From contig NZ_QTPO01000044.1 in assembly GCF_003853645.1 (NCBI RefSeq), forward strand, positions 1-64,000: DNA of 64,000 nt, read 5' to 3'. The position numbers were made by a program, and so were the translations under genes. The DNA comes from Burkholderia sp. Bp9143. Its GTDB lineage: Bacteria; Pseudomonadota; Gammaproteobacteria; Burkholderiales; Burkholderiaceae. A model generated the notes under the pieces. It was not told where the DNA came from. It saw nothing but the letters and a program-made list of their open reading frames with translations, and searched no databases. Shown here in pieces: positions 31,749 through 40,800 of this stretch (positions are counted from its first letter, which is position 1; the number at the start of each line of letters is the position of its first letter).

Positions 31749-33698
31749 ATGTTGCATAACTGGTCGATCCGCACGACGCTCACGGCGGTCGGACTCATTC
31801 TCGTGTGCCTGGCCGCCGCGGTCGGCGGGCTCGGCCTCTACGCGCTCAATCAGGCGAGCCGCTCGCTCGACGAGATCGCGCACGTCGACCTGCCGGCGAT
31901 CCACACGCTCGACGACACGTCGGCGTACCTGCTGCGCGCGCGCGTGTCGCTCGACCGCTTCCGCTCGCTGACCGAGGCCGGCAACACGGCCGATGCCGCC
32001 AAGGTGCTCGACCGCGCGCAGGAGCTGTACGCGAAGTCGAACCAGAACTGGCAGGCGTTCCAGTCCACGCCGAAGCTCGGCGTCGAGCAGGCGCTCGTCG
32101 ACGAGCTCGCCGCGCGCTACGCGACGATCGTGAAGGAAGGCGTCGAGCCGGAATTCGCGGCCGCGCGCGCGGGCGACATGGCGGCCTATCACGCGATCGC
32201 CGACACGAAGATCAGCCCGATGTTCGTCGCGTACGACCAGGCGGCATCGGCCGTGATCGCGTCGCTGCAGAAGCGCGCGGAAGATCGCCAGACCGCGACG
32301 CAGTCGCAGATCTCGGTGATGATCGGCCTGATCGCGGCCGGCATCGCGATCGCGTTCGTCGTCGTGATCGCGATCCGCTTCGCGCTGCGCGGACTGATCG
32401 TGAAGCCGCTGGAGGACGCGATCGCGCACTTCGAGCGCATCGCCGGCGGGGACCTCACGCAGCCGGTGAACGTGTTCAGCACCAACGAGATCGGGCGCCT
32501 GTTCGGCGGCATCAAGCGGATGCAGGACGCCGTGACGACGATGGTGCAGGCCGTGCATCGCGGCACCGAGTCGATCGACGTCGGCGCGCGCGAGATCTCG
32601 ACCGGCAACACCGACCTGTCGCAGCGCACCGAGGAGCAGGCGGCGTCGCTGCAGGAAACCGCATCGAGCATGGAGCAGCTGACCGGCACCGTGCGGCAGA
32701 ACGCGGAGAACGCGCGGCAGGCGAGCCAGCTCGCGGTGAACGCGTCCGACATCGCGACGCAGGGCGGTGACGTGGTCGGCCAGGTCGTGTCGACGATGCA
32801 GGACATCGCGGCGAGCTCGGGCAAGGTCGTCGACATCATCGGCACGATCGAAGGCATCGCGTTCCAGACCAACATCCTCGCGCTGAACGCGGCGGTCGAA
32901 GCCGCGCGTGCGGGCGAGCAGGGCCGCGGCTTCGCGGTGGTCGCGGGCGAAGTGCGCTCGCTCGCGCAGCGCAGCGCGAGCGCCGCGAAGGAAATCAAGC
33001 AGCTGATCGGCGATTCGGCCGAGAAGGTCGACAGCGGGTCGGCGCTCGTCGCGCGGGCCGGTTCGACGATGGACGAGATCGTGCAGGCCGTGCGCCGCGT
33101 GACCGACATCATGGGCGAGATCAGCGCCGCGTCGGACGAGCAGTCGACCGGCATCGAGCAGGTCAATCGCGCGGTCGGCCAGATGGATGCGGTCACGCAG
33201 CAGAACGCGGCGCTCGTCGAGCAGGCCGCGGCGGCGGCCGCGTCGCTCGAGGAGCAGACGCGCCAGATGAAGTCGGTCGTGTCTGCGTGGCGCGTCGCGG
33301 GCGGCATCGTGCTCGCGCCGGCGCGCGGCGCAGCAGGCCCGGCCGCGCACGCACCGGCGCCGGCGTTGCCGTCGGAGCGCCGTCACGAAGCCGCGCCGGC
33401 CGCACTGCCGGCACCGCAGGCTGCCGCGCACCCGGCACGCCGCGCCGCGCCCGCGCCGGCGCCGCATGCCGCGGCACCGGCCGCGAGCCACGAGGCGAAG
33501 CGCGCGACGGATGCTGCTGCACGCGCATCGAAGGACGCGCCGGCCGCGGGCGGCTACGGCCCGCGTCTCGCGAAGGCTGCCGCCGCACCGGCGCACAAGC
33601 CGGCGGAGAAGCCCGCCCTGGTGCGCCCCGCGCTGAACGGCGAGAAGCCGGCGCTGGCGGCCGCCGGCACGTCCGATGACGACTGGGAGACCTTCTAA
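31749..33698 (+). CDS. Methyl-accepting chemotaxis protein
   Basis: The 649-residue inner-membrane receptor has TM1 at about 9-32 and a periplasmic four-helix-bundle ligand domain to about 188. TM2 lies at about 192-215, and HAMP at about 216-268. The signalling domain has hairpin tip EGIAFQTNILALNAAVEAARAGEQGRGFAVVA. An Ala/Pro-rich flexible tail of about 120 residues ends in DDDWETF, the tethering pentapeptide that recruits CheR/CheB (NWETF in Tar/Tsr). It is the only receptor in the operon and most like the Tar/Tsr class, but the ligand cannot be told. Others must be encoded elsewhere. Confidence 0.95.
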   Translation: MLHNWSIRTTLTAVGLILVCLAAAVGGLGLYALNQASRSLDEIAHVDLPAIHTLDDTSAYLLRARVSLDRFRSLTEAGNTADAAKVLDRAQELYAKSNQNWQAFQSTPKLGVEQALVDELAARYATIVKEGVEPEFAAARAGDMAAYHAIADTKISPMFVAYDQAASAVIASLQKRAEDRQTATQSQISVMIGLIAAGIAIAFVVVIAIRFALRGLIVKPLEDAIAHFERIAGGDLTQPVNVFSTNEIGRLFGGIKRMQDAVTTMVQAVHRGTESIDVGAREISTGNTDLSQRTEEQAASLQETASSMEQLTGTVRQNAENARQASQLAVNASDIATQGGDVVGQVVSTMQDIAASSGKVVDIIGTIEGIAFQTNILALNAAVEAARAGEQGRGFAVVAGEVRSLAQRSASAAKEIKQLIGDSAEKVDSGSALVARAGSTMDEIVQAVRRVTDIMGEISAASDEQSTGIEQVNRAVGQMDAVTQQNAALVEQAAAAAASLEEQTRQMKSVVSAWRVAGGIVLAPARGAAGPAAHAPAPALPSERRHEAAPAALPAPQAAAHPARRAAPAPAPHAAAPAASHEAKRATDAAARASKDAPAAGGYGPRLAKAAAAPAHKPAEKPALVRPALNGEKPALAAAGTSDDDWETF

Positions 33699-33701
33699 GC
33701 C

Positions 33702-34688
33702 ATGCCGTCCGCGCGCGCACCGTTTCGACCCGATGCACCGGATGCCTCGCCCCGCGCGGGCGAGCCGGGGCGCGACTTCGCGTTTACCAGCGCGGATTTC
33801 GCACGCATCCGCGCGCTGATTCATCAACGCGCGGGCATCTCGCTGTCCGAGCACAAGCGTGACATGGCATACAGCCGGCTGGCACGCCGGCTGCGCGCAC
33901 GCGGCCTCGACACGTTCCGCGACTACCTCGACCTGCTCGAGCAGGAGGACGATCCGCTCGAGTGGGAAGCGTTCACCAACGCGCTGACGACGAACCTGAC
34001 CGCGTTCTTCCGCGAGTCGCACCACTTCCCGATCCTGGCCGACTTCGTGAAGGGGCGCGCGGCGCCCGTGTCGGTGTGGTGCTCGGCGGCGTCGACCGGC
34101 GAGGAGCCGTACTCGATCGCGATCACGCTGATCGAGGCGCTCGGCGAGTCGGCCGCGCGCGGCGCGTCGATCCTCGCGACCGACCTCGACACGCAGGTGC
34201 TCGCGAAGGCCGAGGCCGGCATCTATACGATCGACCAGGTCAAGCACCTGAGCCCGGAGCGGCTCAAGCGCTTCTTCCTGAAGGGCACCGGCGCGCAGGC
34301 CGGCCGCGTGAAGGTGCGCCCGGAGCTGCGCGCGATGATCCGCTTCGAGCAGCTGAACCTGACCGATGCCGACTACGGGATCGCGAAGCCGTTCGACGCG
34401 ATCTTCTGCCGCAACGTGATGATCTATTTCGACAAGCCGACGCAGGGGCAGGTGCTGTCGCGCTTCGAGCCGCTCGTGAAGCCGGGCGGGCTGCTGTTCG
34501 CCGGGCATTCGGAGAATTTCACCTACGTCTCGCAGGCGTTCCGGCTGCGCGGGCAGACGGTGTACGAACTGACGCGCGATGCCGCGCCGGGCCTGCGCGC
34601 GCGCGGCGCGGCGCCGGCCGCGGCGGTGCCGCCGCGCCCCCATGCGCGTGCCGCGGGCGCCGCACCCGCTTACGGAGAACGCGGATGA
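33702..34688 (+). CDS. cheR: Chemotaxis protein methyltransferase CheR
   Basis: CheR methylates receptor glutamates with S-adenosylmethionine. The 328-residue protein has the N-terminal CheR helical domain (about 25-90, RALIHQRAGISLSEHKRDMAYSRLARRLR) and the SAM-binding domain (VWCSAASTGEEPYSIAITL, ILATDLDTQVLAKA, IFCRNVMIYFD). It also has the beta-subdomain that binds the receptor pentapeptide. The last 40 residues are a low-complexity Arg/Ala/Pro tail. It follows the receptor gene by three bases and overlaps cheD by four. Confidence 0.96.
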   Translation: MPSARAPFRPDAPDASPRAGEPGRDFAFTSADFARIRALIHQRAGISLSEHKRDMAYSRLARRLRARGLDTFRDYLDLLEQEDDPLEWEAFTNALTTNLTAFFRESHHFPILADFVKGRAAPVSVWCSAASTGEEPYSIAITLIEALGESAARGASILATDLDTQVLAKAEAGIYTIDQVKHLSPERLKRFFLKGTGAQAGRVKVRPELRAMIRFEQLNLTDADYGIAKPFDAIFCRNVMIYFDKPTQGQVLSRFEPLVKPGGLLFAGHSENFTYVSQAFRLRGQTVYELTRDAAPGLRARGAAPAAAVPPRPHARAAGAAPAYGERG

Positions 34689-35446
34689 GCGCGCTGCCGA
34701 TCGCCACCAATCGCTACTTCGACAACCACTTCGAACGCCCCGGCGTGAAGCTGCTGCCGAACGAGTTCTACACGACGTCCGAGGACATGGTGCTGATGAC
34801 CGTGCTCGGCTCGTGCGTCGCCGCGTGCCTGCACGACCCGTTCGCGGGCATCGGCGGAATGAATCACTTCATGCTGCCCGACGACGGCGCCGACGCCGGC
34901 GCGGCCGCATCGGAGTCGATGCGCTACGGCGCGTACGCAATGGAAGTGCTGATCAACGAACTGATCAAGGCCGGCGGGCGCCGTGAGCGCATCGAGGCGA
35001 AGGTGTTCGGCGGCGCGGCCGTGCTGGCGGGGATGACGACCATCAACATCGGCGACCGCAACGCGGATTTCGTACGCCGCTATCTGGCGCTCGAACGCAT
35101 CCGCATCACCGCGGAGGATCTGCAGGGCGTGCATCCGCGCAAGGTCGCGTTCATGCCGCGCACCGGCCGCGCGATGGTGAAGAAACTGCGGCTGCAGGTG
35201 CCGGGCGTGACCGAGCGCGAAGCCGCGCTGGCGAGCGAGGCCGACCGCGTGCGCGCCGCCCGGACGCGCGCGCACGTCGAGCTGTTCGCGGCGAAGCGGC
35301 CGGCCGCGCCGCCGCCGGCACGCCCTCGCATCGAGCTGTTCGGCGCACGCGGCGGCGCAGGCGCGCAGGCGACGAACGCGAGGGCCGGCAGCCCGAGCGC
35401 CGGCAGCCCGTATGCGGCCAACCTTTCGAGAAAGCAGGAGGCATGA
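34685..35446 (+). CDS. cheD: Chemoreceptor glutamine deamidase CheD
   Basis: CheD deamidates specific receptor glutamines. The 253-residue protein has the catalytic cysteine C44 in LGSCVAACLHDP and histidine H61 in GGMNHFMLPD, then VLINELIKAGGRRERIEAKVFGGAAVL. A typical CheD is about 160-200 residues. Here a C-terminal extension of about 60 residues, rich in Ala, Arg and Pro, includes a duplicated segment (RAHVELFAAK... and RPRIELFGAR). The start ATG overlaps the cheR stop and the stop overlaps cheB (ATGA), so cheR-cheD-cheB look translationally coupled. Confidence 0.95.
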   Translation: MSALPIATNRYFDNHFERPGVKLLPNEFYTTSEDMVLMTVLGSCVAACLHDPFAGIGGMNHFMLPDDGADAGAAASESMRYGAYAMEVLINELIKAGGRRERIEAKVFGGAAVLAGMTTINIGDRNADFVRRYLALERIRITAEDLQGVHPRKVAFMPRTGRAMVKKLRLQVPGVTEREAALASEADRVRAARTRAHVELFAAKRPAAPPPARPRIELFGARGGAGAQATNARAGSPSAGSPYAANLSRKQEA

Positions 35447-36534
35447 CCGCAGTGCAGAAGATCAAAGTGTTGTGCGTCGACGACTCGGCGCTGATCCGTA
35501 GCCTGATGACGGAGATCATCAACAGCCAGCCCGACATGACGGTGTGCGCGACCGCGCCCGATCCGCTCGTCGCGCGCGAGCTCATCAAGCAGCACAACCC
35601 GGACGTCCTGACGCTGGACGTCGAAATGCCGCGCATGGACGGGCTCGATTTCCTCGAGAAGCTGATGCGCCTGCGGCCGATGCCGGTCGTGATGGTGTCG
35701 TCGCTGACCGAGCGCGGCTCCGAGATCACGCTGCGCGCGCTCGAACTCGGCGCGGTGGATTTCGTCACGAAGCCGCGCGTCGGGATTCGCGACGGCATGC
35801 TCGACTACGCGGAAAAGCTCGCGGACAAGATCCGCGCGGCGTCGCGCGCCCGCGTGCGCCAGGCGCCGCAGCCGCAGGCCGCCGCGCGCACCGCGAGCGG
35901 CCAGCCGGCCGCGCCGATGGTCAACAACCCGCTCGTCAGTACCGAGAAGCTGATCATCATCGGCGCATCGACGGGCGGCACCGAGGCGATCCGCGAGGTG
36001 CTGACGCCGCTGCCGCCGGATGCGCCGGCGGTGCTGATCGCGCAGCACATGCCGCCCGGCTTCACGAAGTCCTTCGCGCAGCGGCTGAACGGCCTGTGCC
36101 GGATCGCGGTGAAGGAAGCCGAGCACGGCGAGCGGGTGCTGCCGGGCCATGCGTACATCGCGCCGGGCCATGCGCACCTGTTGCTCGCGCGCAGCGGCGC
36201 GAACTACATCGCGCAGTTGTCCGACGAGCCGCCGGTGAACCGTCACCGGCCGTCGGTCGACGTGCTGTTCCGCTCGGCGGCTCAGCACGCGGGCAAGAAC
36301 GCGATCGGCGTGATCCTCACGGGGATGGGCCGCGACGGTGCGGCCGGCCTGCTGGACATGAAGCGCGCGGGCGCCCACACGTTCGCGCAGGACGAGGCGA
36401 GCTGCATCGTGTTCGGGATGCCGCGCGAGGCGATCGCGCTCGGCGGCGCGGACGAGATCGCGCCGCTTGCCGAGATGAGCCGGCGCGTGATGGCGCGACT
36501 GGCGACGATGGGCGACCGCGTGCAACGCGTCTGA
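35443..36534 (+). CDS. cheB: Chemotaxis response regulator / methylesterase CheB
   Basis: CheB removes methyl groups from receptors when phosphorylated by CheA. The 363-residue protein has an N-terminal receiver with D13/D14 and phospho-site D59 (VLTLDVEMPRMDG), and a linker at about 133-165. In the methylesterase domain the catalytic triad is S176 (IGASTGGT), H202 (AQHMPPGFT) and D298 (GMGRDGAAG). The start overlaps cheD by four bases. All active-site residues are present. Confidence 0.97.
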   Translation: MTAVQKIKVLCVDDSALIRSLMTEIINSQPDMTVCATAPDPLVARELIKQHNPDVLTLDVEMPRMDGLDFLEKLMRLRPMPVVMVSSLTERGSEITLRALELGAVDFVTKPRVGIRDGMLDYAEKLADKIRAASRARVRQAPQPQAAARTASGQPAAPMVNNPLVSTEKLIIIGASTGGTEAIREVLTPLPPDAPAVLIAQHMPPGFTKSFAQRLNGLCRIAVKEAEHGERVLPGHAYIAPGHAHLLLARSGANYIAQLSDEPPVNRHRPSVDVLFRSAAQHAGKNAIGVILTGMGRDGAAGLLDMKRAGAHTFAQDEASCIVFGMPREAIALGGADEIAPLAEMSRRVMARLATMGDRVQRV

Positions 36535-36601
36535 ATGAAATGTCACGGGGCACGTGCGAAGCTGCGGGCTCCGACGGTAACGAATCTGCAAAGGAACGAC
36601 G

Positions 36602-36997
36602 ATGGACAAGAGCATGAAAATCCTGGTGGTGGACGATTTCCCGACGATGCGCCGGATCGTCCGCAACCTGCTCAAGGAACTGGGCTACACGAACGTCGAC
36701 GAAGCCGAGGACGGCGCGGCCGGCCTCGCGCGGTTGCGCGGCGGCGGCTTCGACTTCGTGATCTCCGACTGGAACATGCCGAACCTCGACGGCCTCGCGA
36801 TGCTGAAGGAAATCCGCGCGGACGCGACGCTCACGCACCTGCCGGTGCTGATGGTCACGGCCGAGTCGAAGAAGGAGAACATCATCGCGGCCGCGCAGGC
36901 GGGCGCGAGCGGCTACGTCGTGAAGCCGTTCACGGCCGCGACGCTCGACGAGAAGCTGAACAAGATCATCGACAAGATGGCCAAGGCCGGGAGCTGA
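36602..36997 (+). CDS. cheY: Chemotaxis response regulator CheY (motor-binding copy)
   Basis: A 131-residue receiver very close to E. coli CheY: D11/D12 (VVDDFPTMRRIVRNLL), phospho-site D56 (FVISDWNMPNLDG), Thr in MVTAESKKENI and Lys in VVKPF. The motif DWNMPN and the fourth-helix face needed for FliM binding match the motor-controlling CheY. It is directly followed by its phosphatase gene cheZ after one base, which supports this role. RBS AAAGGAACG lies before the ATG. Confidence 0.96.
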   Translation: MDKSMKILVVDDFPTMRRIVRNLLKELGYTNVDEAEDGAAGLARLRGGGFDFVISDWNMPNLDGLAMLKEIRADATLTHLPVLMVTAESKKENIIAAAQAGASGYVVKPFTAATLDEKLNKIIDKMAKAGS

Positions 36998-36998
36998 C

Positions 36999-37730
36999 GT
37001 GAACGAGCCGATCCATGCGGCGCTCGCCGGCGCGGCGTTCAGCGCCGACGGCCACGCCGAAGGCGCCGACTACGCGAGCGACCGGATCCTCGCGCGCATC
37101 GGCCACGTCACGCGCACGCTGCGCGACTCGATGCGCGAGCTCGGGCTCGACAAGCATGTCGAGCGCGCGGCGGAAGCCGTGCCCGATGCGCGCGACCGGC
37201 TGCGCTACGTCGCGACGATGACCGAGCAGGCGGCCGAGCGCGTGCTGAACGCGATCGAGGTCGCGAAGCCGGTGCAGGAGCGCATCCAGAACGAGGCCGA
37301 GGCGCTCGACGCGCGCTGGGCGCAGTGGTATGCGGCGCCGATCGAGCACGCCGAGGTGCGCGAGCTGATGGACGACACGCGCACGTTCCTGCGCGCGCTG
37401 CCCGAAGCCGCGTCGGCGACCAGTGCGCAGCTGCTCGAGATCATGCTCGCGCAGGACTTCCAGGACCTGACCGGGCAGGTGATCAAGAAGATCATGGACA
37501 TGGTCTACCTGATCGAGCAGCAGTTGCTCACCGTGCTCGTCGAGAACATCGCGCCCGAGCGGCGCGAGCAGTTCGCGGCGACCGCGGCCGCGCTCGCGGC
37601 TGAGCAGATCAGCGCGACCGGCAGCCCCGAGTCGCTGCTGAACGGGCCGCAGATCGCACCGGAAGGCAAGTCCGACGTCGTGCAGGACCAGGCGCAGGTC
37701 GACGACCTGCTCGCGAGTCTCGGCTTTTGA
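36999..37730 (+). CDS. cheZ: Protein phosphatase CheZ
   Basis: CheZ dephosphorylates CheY-P. The 243-residue protein has the long four-helix bundle with the catalytic glutamine region EIMLAQDFQDLTGQVIKKIMDMVYLIEQQLL (active Gln in QDLTGQ). The C-terminal CheY-tethering helix is QAQVDDLLASLGF, separated by a flexible linker. The GTG start at 36999 lies one base after the cheY stop, implying coupling. It is the last gene of the motA-cheZ run; the next gene follows after 278 bases. Confidence 0.95.
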   Translation: MNEPIHAALAGAAFSADGHAEGADYASDRILARIGHVTRTLRDSMRELGLDKHVERAAEAVPDARDRLRYVATMTEQAAERVLNAIEVAKPVQERIQNEAEALDARWAQWYAAPIEHAEVRELMDDTRTFLRALPEAASATSAQLLEIMLAQDFQDLTGQVIKKIMDMVYLIEQQLLTVLVENIAPERREQFAATAAALAAEQISATGSPESLLNGPQIAPEGKSDVVQDQAQVDDLLASLGF

Positions 37731-37866
37731 TCCTGCCGCGTCGCGCCGGCGCCGCGCCCGATCGCGGAGTGGCCCGGTGCGCGTGGCTTTCACCATGCTT
37801 CTTCCGCTGATCCCCGCGCGCGGGCGGTGCCGCATGTCATGCTGCGCCGCGTCATGCAATGTTGAT

Positions 37867-37897
37867 TTGACACTCCGACACACTCAGCAGGCATACT
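37867..37897 (+). promoter_or_regulatory. Possible sigma-70 promoter before the DUF2844 gene
   Basis: A perfect TTGACA (37867-37872) and CATACT (37892-37897) are 19 bases apart, a wide spacing. It lies about 110 bases before the GTG start at 38009. The gap 37731-38008 shows no gene. Confidence 0.35.
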
Positions 37898-38008
37898 ACG
37901 TGTCAGCAGCAACGAAGCGTCATTCTTAAGACTTTCATTTGTTGACCTGCCGGGCCGGGCCTGATAGCGGCGACGCCAGGCAACAAAGCCAGTCCCTTGG
38001 GGGGGAAC

Positions 38009-38512
38009 GTGAAGCTGAAACGCTTGGGCTGGGCCGCCGCGCACGCGACGGCTGCAATGGGTGTGCTGTGGGCCGTCCACGCACAGGCCGAACTGGGCGG
38101 CGCGCCGATGTCGCCGCCGGCGGACGATCATGCCGCCACGGTACGCGCGCTGCAGCGCGCGATGCGTTCCGCCGACGGCGCGCAGGCGAGCGCGGCCGCC
38201 TACACCGTCCGCGAGATCACGCTCGCATCGGGCACCGTCATCCACGAATACACGACCACGGCCGGCACCGTGTTCGGCCTCGCCTGGCGCGGGCCGAGCA
38301 TGCCGGACCTCGAGTCGCTGCTCGGCAGCTATTTCCCGCAGTACACCGCCGGCGTGCAGGCCGCGCATGCGGCACGCGGCTGGCGCGCGCCCGTGTCCGT
38401 CGAGACGAGCGGCCTCGTGATCCGCACGGGCGGCCACATGGGCGCCTTCGCGGGCCAGGCGTGGCTGCCGACGGTGCTGCCCGCCGGGCTGACCGGCAAC
38501 GACATCCAGTGA
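38009..38512 (+). CDS. DUF2844 family exported protein
   Basis: The GTG at 38009, with GGGGGG shortly upstream, gives a 167-residue protein with a signal peptide (KLKRLGWAAAHATAAMGVLWAVHAQAELGG, cleavage near AQA-EL). The mature part has the pattern YTVREITLASGTVIHEYTTTAGTVFGLAWRGPSMPDLESLLGSYFP, which I know as DUF2844. No biochemical function is known for the family. The gene is followed after 16 bases by a DUF3443 lipoprotein gene; the two families commonly occur as a pair in Burkholderia. It ends with a possible substrate- or surface-related domain. Periplasmic location is inferred. Confidence 0.85.
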   Translation: MKLKRLGWAAAHATAAMGVLWAVHAQAELGGAPMSPPADDHAATVRALQRAMRSADGAQASAAAYTVREITLASGTVIHEYTTTAGTVFGLAWRGPSMPDLESLLGSYFPQYTAGVQAAHAARGWRAPVSVETSGLVIRTGGHMGAFAGQAWLPTVLPAGLTGNDIQ

Positions 38513-38528
38513 CAGCGGGAGAGCGATC

Positions 38529-39782
38529 TTGAGAATTCCTCAAACCTTCAAGCGCTGGCTCGGCCTGCTGAGCGTCGCGGCCGCGACGGCCATGCTCGTG
38601 ACCGCCTGCGGCGGCGGCGACGGCAACAACGGCGGCAGCGGCGGCAGTGGCGGCGGCTCCAACGTATCGGACGGCAATACCGCGAACACGGCCGTGATCA
38701 CGGTCGGCACCGGCGTCGCGCACGTGATCAACATCCCGACCGTCAACGTGAAGATCTGCGTGCCGGGCACGACGAACTGCCAGGTGGTCAACAACGTGCT
38801 CGTCGATACGGCGTCGTACGGGCTGCGACTGGTCAGCAGTGCGCTGTCGTCGGGCGTGTTGAACAACCTGCCGCAGACGACGAGCGGCGGCGCGCCGGTC
38901 GCCGAGTGCGGCAAGTTCGTGACGAGCTTCACCTGGGGCTCGGTGCGTACCGTCGACCTGTCGATCGGTACCGAGCAGGCGGGTTCGCTGCCGGTGCAGA
39001 TCATCGGCGATCTCGGCACGACCAACGTGCCGAGCTCGTGCTCGAACAACGGTGCCAGGACGTCGGCCAACACGGCAAGCGACCTCGGCGCGAACGGCAT
39101 CCTCGGCATCGGGCCGGCGCCGGTCGATTGCGGCACGAGCTGCGCGACGTCGACGTCGGCGACGTCCAACAACTACTACGCGTGCCCGAACGGCAATTCG
39201 AGCTGCGCGGTGGCGCTGGTGCCGGTTGCGCAGCAGGTGGCCAACCCGGTCCATCACTTCGCGACCGACAACAACGGCGTGATCGTGCAGATGCCAAACA
39301 TCTCGAGCAGCGGGCAGGGCAGCGCGACGGGCCAGCTGACGTTCGGGATCGGCACGCAGAGCAACAACGCGCTCGGGGCGTCGACGGTGCTGACATCGAC
39401 GACGACGGGCGACGTCGCTGCGACGTTCCTCGGCGGCGCCGTGACCGCGTTCTTCGATACGGGCTCGAACGCGTACTTCTTCAACGATTCGGCGCAGAAG
39501 ACCTGCACGACCAGCACGCAGTTCTACTGCCCGTCGTCGACGACCACCTATACGGCGACGCTGACCGGCCAGAACGGCAAGACGGGCGGCGTGTCGATGC
39601 CCGTCGCGAACGCAGATGCGCTGTTCGCGAATTCGTCGACGTTCGCGTTCAACGACATTGCCGGCCCGTTCGGCACGGCCGGCTGGCTCGATCTCGGCAT
39701 GCCGCACTTCTACGGCAAGACGATCTACTTCGGGATGGACCGGACCGGGAGCGGCGGCGCGCAGCCTTACGTCGCGTTCTGA
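38529..39782 (+). CDS. DUF3443 family lipoprotein
   Basis: A TTG start at 38529 gives a 417-residue protein with a lipoprotein signal (GLLSVAAATAMLVTAC, lipobox VTAC with acceptor C27) and a Gly/Asn/Ser-rich tether. The body has repeated aspartic-protease-like turns: VLVDTASYGLRLV near 100 and AFFDTGSNAYFFND near 315, each with D-T-(A/G)-S. The DTGSN pair resembles the catalytic loops of pepsin-like folds, but the first has DTAS. Six or more cysteines suggest disulfides. It is paired with the DUF2844 gene. Function unknown; the protease-like fold is my reading of the motifs. Confidence 0.85.
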   Translation: MRIPQTFKRWLGLLSVAAATAMLVTACGGGDGNNGGSGGSGGGSNVSDGNTANTAVITVGTGVAHVINIPTVNVKICVPGTTNCQVVNNVLVDTASYGLRLVSSALSSGVLNNLPQTTSGGAPVAECGKFVTSFTWGSVRTVDLSIGTEQAGSLPVQIIGDLGTTNVPSSCSNNGARTSANTASDLGANGILGIGPAPVDCGTSCATSTSATSNNYYACPNGNSSCAVALVPVAQQVANPVHHFATDNNGVIVQMPNISSSGQGSATGQLTFGIGTQSNNALGASTVLTSTTTGDVAATFLGGAVTAFFDTGSNAYFFNDSAQKTCTTSTQFYCPSSTTTYTATLTGQNGKTGGVSMPVANADALFANSSTFAFNDIAGPFGTAGWLDLGMPHFYGKTIYFGMDRTGSGGAQPYVAF

Positions 39783-39806
39783 TCGCGCACGAACGGCAGC
39801 AGCAGG

Positions 39807-39834
39807 AAGGGGGCGAGCGATCGCCCCTTTTTTT
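39807..39834 (+). terminator. Terminator after the DUF3443 gene
   Basis: A hairpin (GGGGCGA / TCGCCCC with short loop) followed by seven T lies 25 bases after the stop codon. Confidence 0.88.
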
Positions 39835-39940
39835 GCGCCGTTCGCGGCCGGGCTTCGAGCGTCACGCATCGGGCCGCCGCGCCAGCGCCTACGATACAAG
39901 ACCGGCACCGGTGCCGGCACGACATCGAGGAGACAGCGCC

Positions 39941-40438
39941 ATGAGCCAGCGTATTCAACGCATCACGCCGTTTCTGTGGTTCGACCACGACGCCGAGGCG
40001 GCCGCCCGCTTCTACGTGTCGGTGTTCGACGACGCGCGCATCCTGCACGTCTCCCGCTACGGCAAGTCCGGTGCACAGGCGTCCGGGCGGGCGGAGGGCA
40101 CGGTGATGACGGTGTCGTTCGAGCTGGACGGACAGGCGTTTCTCGCGCTGAACGGCGGCCCTGCGTTCCCGCTCACGCCGGCAGTGTCGTTCGTCGTCAA
40201 CTGCCGCGACCAGCGGGAGATCGACCGCTACTGGGCGGCCCTGGCCGACGGCGGCGACGAGCGCGCGCAGCAGTGCGGCTGGCTGCGCGACCGCTTCGGC
40301 GTGTCGTGGCAGGTGGTGCCCGTGCAGATGCCCGAACTGATGGCGGGCGACCCGGCGCGCGCCGAACGCGTGATGGCGCAGGTGATGCAGATGAAGAAGC
40401 TCGATCTCCGCGCGCTCGAGCAGGCGGCGGCCGGCTAG
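39941..40438 (+). CDS. VOC-fold protein (PhnB / 3-demethylubiquinone methyltransferase-like)
   Basis: The 165-residue protein begins RITPFLWFDHDAEAAARFYVSVF and continues with FELDGQAFLALNGGPAFPLTPAVSFVVNC and DRFGVSWQVVPVQM, the PhnB-like glyoxalase/VOC family pattern. Despite old names, such proteins are rarely methyltransferases; enzymatic role unknown. GAGG lies 13 bases before ATG 39941. A single gene, with the DUF3443 terminator upstream. Confidence 0.88.
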   Translation: MSQRIQRITPFLWFDHDAEAAARFYVSVFDDARILHVSRYGKSGAQASGRAEGTVMTVSFELDGQAFLALNGGPAFPLTPAVSFVVNCRDQREIDRYWAALADGGDERAQQCGWLRDRFGVSWQVVPVQMPELMAGDPARAERVMAQVMQMKKLDLRALEQAAAG

Positions 40439-40800
40439 CGCGAACACCGGCCGGGACGCGCCGCTTTCGACGTGTGAACGCGACGCCCGGCGATATTCCC
40501 GGCCGGCCGGTAAATGCGTGCCGAACGATCGATTCGATTATCGATCGCGACGAGTTTCATGCTGGTGTAATCAAGTCGTGGATTATCAGGCTGTTGTTTC
40601 TATCAGGGAATAACGATTATAAAAATGATGTGACATGCGCATCGGTGATACGGCATGCCACCACCGCGGCCGCTCCAGTGCTGCGAGAGCCGGCGTGCGA
40701 ACCGGTCGGCGCACGAAAAGAGATGCAATGCGAAGAAAATCAAACTTATAATGCCCGCGTTGTTTCCGGGGTCGCAGATATAAAACATGAGGGCAATAAG
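40439..40800. other. AT-richer intergenic region before the DUF805 gene
   Basis: No gene seen in 362 bases. From about 40540 the DNA is AT-rich. An inverted repeat CGATCGA (40526-40532) / TCGATCG (40541-40547) with an 8-base loop could be an operator or hairpin. GAGGG at about 40789 is the ribosome binding site of the next gene. Confidence 0.45.

Noticed and set aside
27410..31798. A 1462-residue open frame antisense to motB-cheA-cheW
   Set aside because: It is an Arg/His/Asp-rich mirror of GC-rich coding DNA; the opposite strand carries fully recognised chemotaxis genes.
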